A stretch of 64,000 bases of DNA, taken from the NCBI RefSeq assembly GCF_000215085.1, contig NC_015589.1:2368120-2432119 (forward strand). Reading direction: 5' to 3'. The DNA is from Desulforamulus ruminis DSM 2154 (GTDB lineage: Bacteria; Bacillota; Desulfotomaculia; Desulfotomaculales; Desulfotomaculaceae). Shown here piece by piece: positions 25,036-33,836 of this stretch. Within the stretch, counting starts at the first letter, position 1. Every line of letters begins with the position of its first letter. The position numbers and the translations under genes are program-made. The notes under the pieces were generated by a model. That model made no database searches. It worked only from the letters and a program-made list of their open reading frames with translations, and was not told the DNA's origin.

Positions 25036-26139
25036 TCAGATCACCCCTCGGTATTTTAAATGGGTTGCGCAGGTTCCCTCGGAAGAAACCATGCAGGGAC
25101 CCGCCGGGTTATCCGGAGTGCAGGATACAGCAAATAAAGAACAATCGCCGGGTGTATTGAGTCCCCGCAAAATCCTGCCGCAAAGACACCCGGGCCTTTC
25201 CCGGGAAGAAACGGCTGCCATGGGAAAAGCGGCCTGGGCATCGTAGAACCGGTATTTTTCTCTGAGCTTGAGCCCGCTGCGGGGAATGGTTCCCAAACCG
25301 CGCCATTCCGTATCCGCCGGTTCAAAAACACTGTACAGGGTCTTTAAAGCCTTGGGGTTTCCCTCTGGCCGGACCGCTCTAAGGTATTGATTGATCACCC
25401 GCGGTTTCTTCCTTATAATCTGTGCTGCCAGAAGAGCAATGGATTCCAGTATATCCGCCGCTTCAAAGCCTGCCACCACACAGGGAAGGGCAAAATCCCG
25501 GGGCAAAAATTGGTATATTTCTGTTCCGGCAACCGCACTGACATGCCCTGGACAAAGGATGCCGTCGATATTGACTTCTCCGCCTGCCACCAGGGCGTGC
25601 AGCACCGGAGGCATTTGTTTACAAAGACTGTACAGGTAAAAATTCTTCAGCCGCATTTTTTCGGCCATAAGTATGGCTGCTGCCACCGTAGGGGCGGTGG
25701 TTTCGAAACCTGCTGCCCAAAAGATGACCCGTTTCTGTGGATGATCCGCCGCCAGTTGCAATGGGTCCATGGCGGAAAGGACTATGCGTACATCACATCC
25801 CTTGGCCTTTTCCTCCAGCAGACTGGATTGGGAACCGGGGATTTTCATCATATCGCCGTAAGTTGCCAGAATGGTGTCGGGCTGCCGGGCATAAACAACA
25901 GCTTGGTCAATGGCGGAAACCGGTGTCACGCACACGGGACAGCCGGGCCCGGAAACCAGCCGGATGTTGGGAGGGAGGATGCTTTTTAACCCGTGCCGGA
26001 AAACAGCAACGGCATGGGTGCCGCAAACCTCCATCACGGTAAGGGACCTGCCCCCGGAAATTTTTTCAATCAGCTTGACCAGTTGATCTATTTTTTCCCG
26101 TTCCCGGTATTCAGCCCTTTGCCCCATGCACCAACTCAC
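25036..26139 (-). CDS. hypD: Hydrogenase iron-cofactor assembly protein
   Basis: HypD is the iron-sulfur scaffold on which, with HypC, the Fe(CN)2CO unit is assembled. The 367-residue chain shows the signature CGTHAVAVFRHG (Cys39, His42) and PGCPVCVTP (Cys67, Cys70), plus the conserved FWAAGFETTAPTVAAA and ILCPGHVSAVAG stretches and Cys residues near the C-terminus for the [4Fe-4S] cluster. The start overlaps the hypC stop (ATGA), and hypE begins two bases after its own stop. Confidence 0.97.
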   Translation of the reverse strand: MSWCMGQRAEYREREKIDQLVKLIEKISGGRSLTVMEVCGTHAVAVFRHGLKSILPPNIRLVSGPGCPVCVTPVSAIDQAVVYARQPDTILATYGDMMKIPGSQSSLLEEKAKGCDVRIVLSAMDPLQLAADHPQKRVIFWAAGFETTAPTVAAAILMAEKMRLKNFYLYSLCKQMPPVLHALVAGGEVNIDGILCPGHVSAVAGTEIYQFLPRDFALPCVVAGFEAADILESIALLAAQIIRKKPRVINQYLRAVRPEGNPKALKTLYSVFEPADTEWRGLGTIPRSGLKLREKYRFYDAQAAFPMAAVSSRERPGCLCGRILRGLNTPGDCSLFAVSCTPDNPAGPCMVSSEGTCATHLKYRGVI

Positions 26140-26372
26140 CCCTTTGCGGTATCTGCTTCAGCAGCGTCGATGCCTGACAACATCTCCAAAATTTCCAACG
26201 CTTCCGTCTCTTTCATTTCCTGAATGGCAAAACCGGCATGAATTAAAACATAGCTATTGAGGGAAGCCTGTTCCAACAACTGCAGATTCACCCGCTGGCG
26301 AACCCCCGCCAATTCAGCGATGCCCCACTGGCCGGTGATCTCCGTTATTTTCATGGGCACTGCAAGGCACAT
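26136..26372 (-). CDS. hypC: Hydrogenase maturation chaperone
   Basis: HypC carries the iron unit from HypD to the large subunit. It is 78 residues long when begun at ATG 26372, which leaves the essential Cys2 (MCLAVPMKI) right after Met. A GTG three codons earlier is in frame, but starting there would bury this Cys, and GAGAGGTGG is placed for the ATG. It overlaps the end of hypF by 22 bases and the start of hypD by four. Confidence 0.95.
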   Translation of the reverse strand: MCLAVPMKITEITGQWGIAELAGVRQRVNLQLLEQASLNSYVLIHAGFAIQEMKETEALEILEMLSGIDAAEADTAKG

Positions 26373-28648
26373 TTTTTCCACCTCTCATTGGCAATGGCCA
26401 CCTGGCCCAGAGCAATGCCGCCATCGTTGGCAGGAATTTCTTTATGGGTATAAACGGAAAATCCTCTCTTGGCCAGGACTCCATGGGATCGTTCCAGAAG
26501 ATAGAGATTTTGAAAAACCCCCCCGGTAAGTACCACGGAATTGATTCCCTGGCGAGCCCGTATCTCTTCACAGGTGCTCCCGATTACTTCCACCAGACTG
26601 TTATGGAACTTGGCCGCGATGATGGGTAAGGGAATGCCTGTCTCCACATCCTTGACAATCCCGTCAAGCACAGGGGCCAAGTCAAATTTCAAAGACTTCA
26701 GCCTCTGAAGGGAGAAATCGTATCTTTGGCCGCAGTTCTTATCCGCAATGGCTTCCAATTCAAGGGCCGCCTGTCCTTCATAGGTTACTTTCATGCGCAG
26801 GCCCAGCAGGGCGGCAACCAGATCAAAGTAGCGGCCCACCCCACAGGCCTCAGGACAGTTGATCCCGGTCTGCAGCAGGGCCTCCAGCAGGGCCCATTCC
26901 TTTCCATTTAAACCCTCTATCAAGGGAATCTTTAAGCCTCCGAAATTTTTACCATACATTTGCTTCAGACAGGCCGCGGCAATCCGCCAGGGTTCCCGCA
27001 GGGCCTGTTCCCCCCCGGGCAAAAAGAGATAGGGAAAATGGGCCAACCGCTGATAACCGGCCAAGTCCGCCAGAAAGAATTCCCCGCCCCACAGCTTGCC
27101 GTCCTCGCCATATCCGGTGCCGTCAAAAACCACACCGATCACCGGGCTGCTCAAACGGTTTTCAACCATGCAACTGGCCACATGAGCGTGGTGATGCTGT
27201 ACTCCCAGGGTTTTCACCCGGGGCAGCGATAAGGCATAGCGGGTGGAAAGATATTCGGGATGCAGGTCATGAGCCACCAGTTCCGGCTGGATGGAAAAAA
27301 GCCGCTGAAAATGAAGAATGGTTTTTTCAAAAAAATCCATCACATCCGCATGATCCAGGTCTCCAATGTGCTGGCTTAAAAAAACCCTGTCGTCCCTGGC
27401 CAGGGCAAAAACACATTTTTGTTGCGCGCCGCAGGCCAGGATATGCTTCTCCAGTTTATAAGCCAATGAAATGGGCCGGGGAACATAACCCCGGGCCCGG
27501 CGGAGGACATACTCCTGATCCCGGTATAGTTTAACCACCGAATCATCACAACGGATGTGAATGGGCCGGTTATGGACCAAAAAATAATCCGCCGCCCCGG
27601 ACAAACTCTCCAGGGCCAAAGAATCCTGGAAAACAATGGGTTCCTCAGAGAGATTTCCGCTGGTAGCCACCAATACCAGTCCGGAGTCTTTAAGCAATAA
27701 ATGATGGATGGGCGTGTAGGGAAGCATCACGCCAAAATATCGTTGCCCCGGGGCTACGCCGGAGGATATCCTGTTAGGTTGCCGTTTCTCCAGCAGCACA
27801 ATGGGCCGCCTGTAATCACAGAGGTATTTTTCTGTCCCTTTGTCCAGCCGGCAAAAAGCTGCCACCGCTTTCTGATCTTCCGCCATCAGGGCAAAGGGTT
27901 TATCCGGTCTGTTTTTTTGTTGGCGCAAACGGCTTACAGCTAAATCATCCGCCGCGTTGCAAACCAGATGATAACCGCCAATCCCTTTAATGGCTAAAAT
28001 CTTCCCCTCTCGCAGTAAACCGGCAGCCTCCCGGACCTCATCTTCACAGGAAATCCGCCTTCCTTTACGGTCCCGGAGTTGCATCTCCGGACCGCAACGG
28101 CAACAGGCATTGGGCTGGGCATGAAACCTTCGGTCCAATGGATTCTCATATTCATGCAGGCAGTGATCACACATGGCAAAGGCCTTCATGGTGGTTTTGT
28201 CCCGGTCGTAGGGCAGGCCCTCCACCAGGGTAAAGCGGGGACCGCAGTGGGTGCAGTTAATCAGGGGGTAGCGGTAACGAGGGTTGTCCGGGTCCATTAA
28301 TTCCTGCAGGCAGTCTGGACAAGTGGCCAGATCCGGGCAAATATAAGGAAGAGGTTCACCCATTCCCTGACTAGATAAAATAATAAAGTTTTTATCCCTC
28401 TTGCTTGGAATTTCCCGGCAGGATACCTCTTTAACCAAAGCCCTGGGGGGTGCCTGAAGGGGCAACTGGGTTAAAAAGCTCTTTAACTTTTCCGGCGCTC
28501 CTTCCACTTCCGCCAACACCCCACCGGGATCATTCAGAACAAAACCGCTTAACCCACATCCTTTAGCCAGTCTAAAAAGATAGGGCCGGAAGCCCACTCC
28601 CTGCACAATACCCCCGACTCTTATTTCCCAGCGCAATGCATCCGTCAC
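26351..28648 (-). CDS. hypF: Carbamoyltransferase HypF
   Basis: HypF converts carbamoyl phosphate to a carbamoyl-adenylate and passes it to the C-terminal Cys of HypE. All parts are present in 765 residues: acylphosphatase domain (GGIVQGVGFRPY, 12-23), two zinc fingers (Cys110, 113, 132, 135 and Cys160, 163, 182, 185), the YrdC-like domain (about 200-380) and the Kae1-like domain with HHHAHVAS near 484. The CX2CX18CX2C spacing is exact in both fingers. It lies directly after the protease gene. Confidence 0.97.
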   Translation of the reverse strand: MTDALRWEIRVGGIVQGVGFRPYLFRLAKGCGLSGFVLNDPGGVLAEVEGAPEKLKSFLTQLPLQAPPRALVKEVSCREIPSKRDKNFIILSSQGMGEPLPYICPDLATCPDCLQELMDPDNPRYRYPLINCTHCGPRFTLVEGLPYDRDKTTMKAFAMCDHCLHEYENPLDRRFHAQPNACCRCGPEMQLRDRKGRRISCEDEVREAAGLLREGKILAIKGIGGYHLVCNAADDLAVSRLRQQKNRPDKPFALMAEDQKAVAAFCRLDKGTEKYLCDYRRPIVLLEKRQPNRISSGVAPGQRYFGVMLPYTPIHHLLLKDSGLVLVATSGNLSEEPIVFQDSLALESLSGAADYFLVHNRPIHIRCDDSVVKLYRDQEYVLRRARGYVPRPISLAYKLEKHILACGAQQKCVFALARDDRVFLSQHIGDLDHADVMDFFEKTILHFQRLFSIQPELVAHDLHPEYLSTRYALSLPRVKTLGVQHHHAHVASCMVENRLSSPVIGVVFDGTGYGEDGKLWGGEFFLADLAGYQRLAHFPYLFLPGGEQALREPWRIAAACLKQMYGKNFGGLKIPLIEGLNGKEWALLEALLQTGINCPEACGVGRYFDLVAALLGLRMKVTYEGQAALELEAIADKNCGQRYDFSLQRLKSLKFDLAPVLDGIVKDVETGIPLPIIAAKFHNSLVEVIGSTCEEIRARQGINSVVLTGGVFQNLYLLERSHGVLAKRGFSVYTHKEIPANDGGIALGQVAIANERWKKCALQCP

Positions 28649-28664
28649 TTCCCGGCAATAAAAT

Positions 28665-29165
28665 CTATGATAAGTTTTCCAGTTTTGACAAATTTTTATT
28701 CAGTTTATCCGGATATAGCAACTGATCACAAAGATCCCTTATCTTTTGAATCACCCGGGGAAGGATGCTTAAAATTTCAGGAGATAGCCCATAGCCTAAA
28801 GTAATCTCCTTTGGTTCAACACCCAGAATGGTAACTGCCGGCGATAGACCAAAAAATTTCATAATCTCAACCACGCTTAAAAAGTCGTCTTCATGTTTTA
28901 ACAGGACCGGGGCCCTTGGCAGCATCTCCTCCGGTTTAAGCAAATAAAGGGTGCCCGGAGCATGCCCCCCCTGCAGGGCGTCCAGCGCAATAATATGCCG
29001 GCAAGCAGCAAAGGCGTCCCAGTAATGATAAAAGGAACCCCCTGCGTTATAAGCCTCCACACCGGCTGGCAGTCCGCTTTTCAGAAGTTCCTCAACAATC
29101 CGGGGGCCAATGCCGTCATCTTTCCATAAGGGATTGCCAATGCCCAGGATGGTGATTTCCGGCAG
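28665..29165 (-). CDS. [NiFe] hydrogenase maturation protease; probable CTG start
   Basis: The product is a HyaD/HybD-type endopeptidase that clips the large-subunit C-terminus after nickel is inserted. The 166-residue frame begins PEITILGIGNPLWKDDGIGP, the family's N-terminus, with the nickel-sensing acidic residue in DDGIG; ALDALQGGHAPGTLY and the GVEPKEITLGYGLSP stretch follow, with His near the third metal site. No ATG, GTG or TTG precedes the conserved start: the frame is closed at the cytochrome b stop codon. CTG 29165, six bases after GGGAGGGG, gives MPEITILG and fits the family exactly. A GTG at 29060 would remove the catalytic N-terminus. Confidence 0.88.
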   Translation of the reverse strand: MPEITILGIGNPLWKDDGIGPRIVEELLKSGLPAGVEAYNAGGSFYHYWDAFAACRHIIALDALQGGHAPGTLYLLKPEEMLPRAPVLLKHEDDFLSVVEIMKFFGLSPAVTILGVEPKEITLGYGLSPEILSILPRVIQKIRDLCDQLLYPDKLNKNLSKLENLS

Positions 29166-29198
29166 ATTAAGCCCCTCCCTTCCATCTACTTTTTTGGA

Positions 29199-29783
29199 TC
29201 ACTTTTTGCCGGTAAAGATCGACTTGAGTTTTCTCAAATTATCCGTCAGTGCAAAATAAATATGTCCGGAAATCATGGAAGTAGTTAACAAGGCGATGAA
29301 ATAATGCAATTTGCGGATGGGATTCAGGCCGCCAAAGATCTTTCGAGTCTTCATCCACCGGCCGGAGGCATAAAGAGGCAGCCCGGTGGCGATTTGAGCG
29401 GTGAGCAAAACGCCCAGCCCGGTAAATAAAATTTTCTGGATGGGATTATACTTTTTATATTGCGGTTTATTTGGGGTTAAAAACAATTGATATTTTAAGT
29501 ATTTAGGCAAGCTGTGGATATCTTTCCTTTGCAGGCTGAAATCTTTATAATTTTTGCTTTTGTAACCGTAACAAAGGCGGCCTAAAAAGGAGGCCAAAAA
29601 AATCTGTTGGGCCACGAAATGGGTTTTCTGGGCTGAACGCATATCTTTAAATCCGAGCTTACGATTCGGATCGTTGATATAAAAGCCGCTGAAGATGCAA
29701 GCCAGTACCGCCGACGCATAGCTCCAGTGAAACAGCCTGTTTGGCAGGGAATGACGCGGTTTGGACCTATTTTTAAAAATCAT
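29199..29783 (-). CDS. [NiFe] hydrogenase cytochrome b-type subunit
   Basis: A 194-residue membrane protein of the cytochrome b561-like hydrogenase group. It has four hydrophobic segments and well-placed His residues: RLFHWSYA near 20, THFVAQQ near 55, and LHYFIALL plus SGHIYFA near 160 and 172. In related enzymes it takes electrons from the small subunit and passes them to menaquinone. It lies between the large subunit (22 bases upstream) and the protease. Whether it still meets the hydrogenase across the membrane is open, since the small subunit lacks a working Tat signal. Confidence 0.85.
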   Translation of the reverse strand: MIFKNRSKPRHSLPNRLFHWSYASAVLACIFSGFYINDPNRKLGFKDMRSAQKTHFVAQQIFLASFLGRLCYGYKSKNYKDFSLQRKDIHSLPKYLKYQLFLTPNKPQYKKYNPIQKILFTGLGVLLTAQIATGLPLYASGRWMKTRKIFGGLNPIRKLHYFIALLTTSMISGHIYFALTDNLRKLKSIFTGKK

Positions 29784-29805
29784 TCGGTGCTGCCCTCCGT
29801 AACAG

Positions 29806-31215
29806 TTATGGCATGATCATCATTTTTTTTACCGGTTTTCCCGCTACCATCACATGGGCGGAGCAGGAGGAACAAAGGTCAAAGGCACGAATCACCCGGC
29901 AGATTTCCACCGGTTCCTGCTCGTTCTCCACCTGGACGCCCAGCAAGGACTCTTCCACCGGCCCCGGTTGTCCCCGGTTGTCCTTGGGAGAAAAGTTCCA
30001 GGCAGTGGGCGTTACAATATCGTAATTGACGATTCTCCCTTTTTCAATCCGTACCCAGTGCCCCAAAGGACCTCGCATGGCGTCCGTAAGCCCTGCCCCT
30101 ACCCCTTTGCGGGGTGCCTGGTAAGGAAAATATATCGGCTCGGTGAATTTAAGCTCCCGCAGCCACCCCAGCATCAAGAGGCCGATTTCTTGGGCCTCCA
30201 ATGCCCTGGCCAGCAAACGATCCATGGTGGAGATGCCCCGGCAGTCTCCTTTGATCCACATCCGGGCCAAAGGTCCTCCCTCCAGGGCCTGTCCCTGATA
30301 GCGGGGAGCCTTAATCCAGGAATAGGCCCCTTTCTTTTCCCGGTCCGGTTCGCCGGGTATTTGTCCGGGGCTTTTTACTCCCTCCCCATCCTGAGCATAC
30401 CAGGAACGACTGACGTCCTCACGAATAAAAGAAGCATGGAAATTCCGGGCCTGCCCGTCTATGAGAACTCCTTTAGGAAAATACCGTTCTTGATCGTCTT
30501 CATCCACCGGAAATAAGCCGAAAGACAAAAAATTAATTTTTCTTACCCCCATGTGATAGTAGTCCTCATAGACCTTAGCCAGGGTATAAACATCCGGGAT
30601 CATGACCTGGGTGATAAAATGATTGATTTTCTCCAATTTGACCTTAAAATCCCCGATGATCTCCGGGGACGGAGGGACGGTACCGCCGCCGGCCAAAACA
30701 CCATGATTAAAGGGGGTTTTGCCGCCCAGCAATATGATTAATTCATTGGCCAGCCGGCTAAATTCCACCGCCATAAAATAATGCTTCACCATGGCTTGAT
30801 TAACTTTGCGGGACAACCGCAAATCCTGATTAAACCCGTTGGTCAACGGCCCTAAATTGGGCATCCGAACATAATCCGGCATAGAAAAAAGGTAGATTTG
30901 CCGGATATGGTTTTGCAGTATATCGGCGCCAAAAATTAAATTTCTTAAAATAATCCCGTTACGGGGCGGCTTTACACCGGCGGCTTGCTCCAGGGCCATG
31001 GAGGATGCAACACTATGGGCTGAAGAGCAAATACCGCAAATCCGCCCGGTAAGATAAGGAGCATCCCGGGGATCCCTGCCCCGGAGAATGAACTCAAAGC
31101 CCCTGAAAGAATCTCCGATGATCCGGGCGTCAACAACCTTTTTATTTTCTACCATCACTTCCACAGAGGTGGGTGAGTGAACCCTTTGCAGCGGGCTGAC
31201 GGTGATTTTTTTCAA
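29806..31215 (-). CDS. [NiFe] hydrogenase large subunit
   Basis: The catalytic subunit carries the Ni-Fe site. It has 469 residues, slightly short for group 1. N-terminal nickel ligands lie in RICGICSSAH (Cys60, Cys63) and the C-terminal pair in DLCSSCSAH (Cys448, Cys451). The usual Pro after Asp is Leu here. The protease should cut after His454 and release a 15-residue tail. All four ligands are Cys, so it is not a selenoenzyme. It is encoded four bases after the small subunit and is matured by the hyp genes of the same operon. Confidence 0.95.
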   Translation of the reverse strand: MKKITVSPLQRVHSPTSVEVMVENKKVVDARIIGDSFRGFEFILRGRDPRDAPYLTGRICGICSSAHSVASSMALEQAAGVKPPRNGIILRNLIFGADILQNHIRQIYLFSMPDYVRMPNLGPLTNGFNQDLRLSRKVNQAMVKHYFMAVEFSRLANELIILLGGKTPFNHGVLAGGGTVPPSPEIIGDFKVKLEKINHFITQVMIPDVYTLAKVYEDYYHMGVRKINFLSFGLFPVDEDDQERYFPKGVLIDGQARNFHASFIREDVSRSWYAQDGEGVKSPGQIPGEPDREKKGAYSWIKAPRYQGQALEGGPLARMWIKGDCRGISTMDRLLARALEAQEIGLLMLGWLRELKFTEPIYFPYQAPRKGVGAGLTDAMRGPLGHWVRIEKGRIVNYDIVTPTAWNFSPKDNRGQPGPVEESLLGVQVENEQEPVEICRVIRAFDLCSSCSAHVMVAGKPVKKMMIMP

Positions 31216-31219
31216 GCCA

Positions 31220-32350
31220 TCATCCCTTCCTTTTATTCTTTAAAAGGCCTTGCAACCGCATTAAAGTACCGTGCTTCTGATCCTTAAAACCCTTTCGTAG
31301 GTTCCGGGAAAGTCTGCCGGTAACAATGTTGCCGGCCAGGTGCGTCCCGATGCCCAGGGCGCTTATCAGACCGGCGGCCCGGCCCAATTCCTTGGCGGAT
31401 AACCGGATTCCCGGCCATTGAAAATCCGGTAAGTGCTCAAAGAAAGGCATATCATCATCCGGAAATTCCGGACTGGTACATCCGATGCAGGGTGTGTTTG
31501 CCTTTACCGGCCAGCTTATCGGGTCGCCGCTCCACTGGCGGCGGGGACAATCGGCATAGGTGACCGGGCCTTTGCACCCCAGCTTATACATGCACCAAGG
31601 CTCCCCCAACTGCTTGGAGAAGACTCCCTCTTCAAAATAAGGCCGTCTTTCACAAAGTTCGTGAATGGTTTGCCCGTAAAACATGGTAGGACGATGATAA
31701 GCGTCCAGCTCCGGTATGCCATACCAAACCAGATGAGCCAGGGTACCCATTAACCAGTCCGGATGGATCGGGCAGCCGGGTACATTAATGACCGGCCTCT
31801 CCAGAATGGCCTGAACCGGTTTGCTTTGCGACGGATTGGGCGCGGCGGAATAGGGTCCGCCAAAAGAAGCGCAGGTCCCCGCAGCCACCACGTATTTTGC
31901 CTTTGCTCCCAATTCTTGCACGGTCTGTAAAGAGGTGAGGGGTTGGCCGTTTTTCTTCCTGCCCATGACGGAATATAAACCATTGGAGCGGGTGGCAATA
32001 CTTCCTTCAACGATTAAAATGTACTGACCCGGGGCCTCATCCATCACCTGGTACAGACACCGGGTTGCCCGCTCTCCCTCCGCAGCCATCAGCAAATAAG
32101 AGAAGCGGAAATCAATTAAATCCTCGATCATTTTCTGATAACCGGGATCCAGGGAATTTAATAAAGAGAGGTGATCCCCGGAACAGGTATTGGTTCCCAG
32201 CCAAATGACCGGAGGTTTGAAATTGTTTTTAGTCTTAGTTAACCGGGAAAGCAGTTGTGGAGTAAAATCTTCTCTTTGCCTTTTATCCCGGCACCATTTT
32301 ACAAACTGGTCCCTTGAAAAGCGGCTTTTTCCGGTGAAAAAATGACTCAT
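31220..32350 (-). CDS. [NiFe] hydrogenase small subunit with CxGD proximal site
   Basis: A 376-residue iron-sulfur subunit that carries electrons from the Ni-Fe site. The expected ligands are seen for the distal cluster (His230, Cys233, Cys253, Cys259) and the medial cluster (Cys268, Cys288, Cys291). The proximal cluster has Cys56, Cys160 and Cys193, but the second position of the CxGC motif is Asp59 (NTCSGDHLSLL). A 3Cys-1Asp proximal cluster is known in actinobacterial-type (group 1h) enzymes. At residues 12-18, SRDQFVK looks like a Tat motif SRRxFLK with the second Arg lost, and no hydrophobic segment follows, so export is doubtful. It is the first gene of the operon. Confidence 0.93.
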   Translation of the reverse strand: MSHFFTGKSRFSRDQFVKWCRDKRQREDFTPQLLSRLTKTKNNFKPPVIWLGTNTCSGDHLSLLNSLDPGYQKMIEDLIDFRFSYLLMAAEGERATRCLYQVMDEAPGQYILIVEGSIATRSNGLYSVMGRKKNGQPLTSLQTVQELGAKAKYVVAAGTCASFGGPYSAAPNPSQSKPVQAILERPVINVPGCPIHPDWLMGTLAHLVWYGIPELDAYHRPTMFYGQTIHELCERRPYFEEGVFSKQLGEPWCMYKLGCKGPVTYADCPRRQWSGDPISWPVKANTPCIGCTSPEFPDDDMPFFEHLPDFQWPGIRLSAKELGRAAGLISALGIGTHLAGNIVTGRLSRNLRKGFKDQKHGTLMRLQGLLKNKRKG

Positions 32351-32582
32351 CCTGCTTCTCCTCTGATTATCACAATTTTTCCCTCTGAAATATTTGCCTC
32401 CGCTTATCCAAAGGACCTATAATCCCTATTTTCCCCATCATTTGCCAGTCTATGTAAAACCCTCGGCAATCTTTTTCATCCTTCGCTGTGATCTCATGGA
32501 TTTATAGTGTTGCAAACAAAAAAGGGGTTGATGCAAAAACAACCCGGACAGTTCCAAATGCGCACCCCTTATTAATAAAAAG
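32351..32582. other. Leader region of the hydrogenase operon
   Basis: About 230 bases upstream of the small-subunit gene. It carries the ribosome site AGAGGAG near 32360 but no promoter that I would call with confidence. No coding frame or strong hairpin was found. Confidence 0.4.
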
Positions 32583-32668
32583 AATGGAACGCGGATTGAA
32601 CGGATTTCCACGGATTTTATAAAAAAATTTAAAAATCCGTGAGAATCCGTGGAAATCCGCGTTCCATT
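32583..32668. repeat. Dispersed palindromic repeat, copy C
   Basis: The most perfect copy: AATGGAACGCGGATT at the left and AATCCGCGTTCCATT at the right are exact reverse complements, with three further CGGATT/AATCCG units on each side and a short A-rich centre. The RNA would fold as one long hairpin. It separates the hydrogenase operon from rluD. Confidence 0.85.
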
Positions 32669-32733
32669 ATCTTTAACCGGTTGTTCGTTGTGTTATCTCG
32701 CCTGTTTTTTGGCGCACTATAATAAAGTTCCCT

Positions 32734-33663
32734 TTAAAAATCAAGGGATTCCTGGGTTCTTAACTGTTCCAGAATTTTTTCAAACACGTCGGGCAACGGG
32801 GCTGAAAAGGAAAGATAGGCGCCGGTGGAAGGATGAGTAAACCCCAGAACACCCGCATGCAGCAACTGACCGTCCAGGCCAAAATGGGCCTTAGCGGGAC
32901 CATACTTGGGATCGCCCACCAGCGGGTGCTTGATGTAGGCCATATGCACTCGGATCTGATGAGTCCGCCCGGTCTCCAGGCGACATTCCGCCAGCGTATA
33001 GTACTGAAAGCGTTCCAGGACACGGTAGTGCGTTACCGCGGACTTCGAGTTTTTTTCAACCACCGCCATGCGCTGCCTTTCCCGGGGGTCTCTGCCAATG
33101 GGCGCATCAATGGTTCCCTTTTCTTCCTTGATTACCCCGTGGGCGAGAGCGGTATACCTGCGGGTCACCGTCCTGTCCTTCAACTGCTGGGTCAGACACT
33201 GATGGGCATGATCATTCTTGGCCACCATGATCAGGCCCGAGGTATCCTTATCCAGCCGGTGCACAATGCCCGGCCGCAGGATCCCGTTGATTCCGGATAA
33301 ATCCCGGCAGTGATAGAGCAAGGCGTTCACCAGCGTTCCCGAGTGATTTCCTTCCGCCGGGTGCACCACCATGCCCCGGACTTTATTAACCACCACCACA
33401 TCGGCATCCTCGTAATAAATATCCAGGGGTATTTTTTCCGGCTCTACCCGCAATTCCTCCGCAGGGGGAACCTCCAGTTGTACCCGGTCCCCGGCCCGGA
33501 GCTTATAATTGGCCTTGCTTGGATTGTCGTTGACGGTCACCCGGCCCTCTTCAATGAGTTTTTGCACATAGGACCGGCTCAGTTCCGCACATTGACCGGT
33601 AATAAAAATATCCAGCCTGCACTTTGCCCTTTCCCCATCGACAATAAAGGAATAACGGTTCAC
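32734..33663 (-). CDS. rluD: 23S rRNA pseudouridine synthase, RluD type
   Basis: A 309-residue RluA/RluD-family enzyme that converts uridines in 23S rRNA helix 69. The S4 RNA-binding domain occupies the first 80 residues (LSRSYVQKLIEEGRVTVNDN), and the catalytic Asp is in HRLDKDTSGLIMVAKN near 137. HAGVLGFTHPSTGAYLSFSA marks the usual end. It is a single gene bounded on both sides by palindromic repeats. RluD and its paralogues cannot be fully separated by eye. Confidence 0.9.
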   Translation of the reverse strand: MNRYSFIVDGERAKCRLDIFITGQCAELSRSYVQKLIEEGRVTVNDNPSKANYKLRAGDRVQLEVPPAEELRVEPEKIPLDIYYEDADVVVVNKVRGMVVHPAEGNHSGTLVNALLYHCRDLSGINGILRPGIVHRLDKDTSGLIMVAKNDHAHQCLTQQLKDRTVTRRYTALAHGVIKEEKGTIDAPIGRDPRERQRMAVVEKNSKSAVTHYRVLERFQYYTLAECRLETGRTHQIRVHMAYIKHPLVGDPKYGPAKAHFGLDGQLLHAGVLGFTHPSTGAYLSFSAPLPDVFEKILEQLRTQESLDF

Positions 33664-33729
33664 CTGTCACACCCCGTCTAAATGAATTCACTCCTTGGTG
33701 CACGTAGCAAAAGGATTACCCTAGAAAAG

Positions 33730-33830
33730 AATAAAACACAGATTAACGAATGATGCGGATTCACACGGATTTTATTTAGAATTTAAAAATCCGTGTGAAT
33801 CCGTGGAAATCCGTAAAATCCGTGTTCTAT
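33730..33830. repeat. Dispersed palindromic repeat, copy D
   Basis: The left arm (AATAAAACACAGATTAACG, then CGGATT units) is more decayed than the right arm (ATCCGTGTGAATCCGTGG, then GTAAAATCCGTGTTCTAT). The centre is TTTATTTAGAATTTAAA. It lies in the 170 bases between the DUF711 gene and rluD, and its right edge comes within seven bases of the DUF711 stop codon, so it may double as a transcript end. Confidence 0.8.
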
Positions 33831-33836
33831 AATTTT

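Noticed and set aside
29806-31215. Selenocysteine in the [NiFe] large subunit
   Set aside because: All four nickel ligand positions are Cys codons; no in-frame TGA is present.
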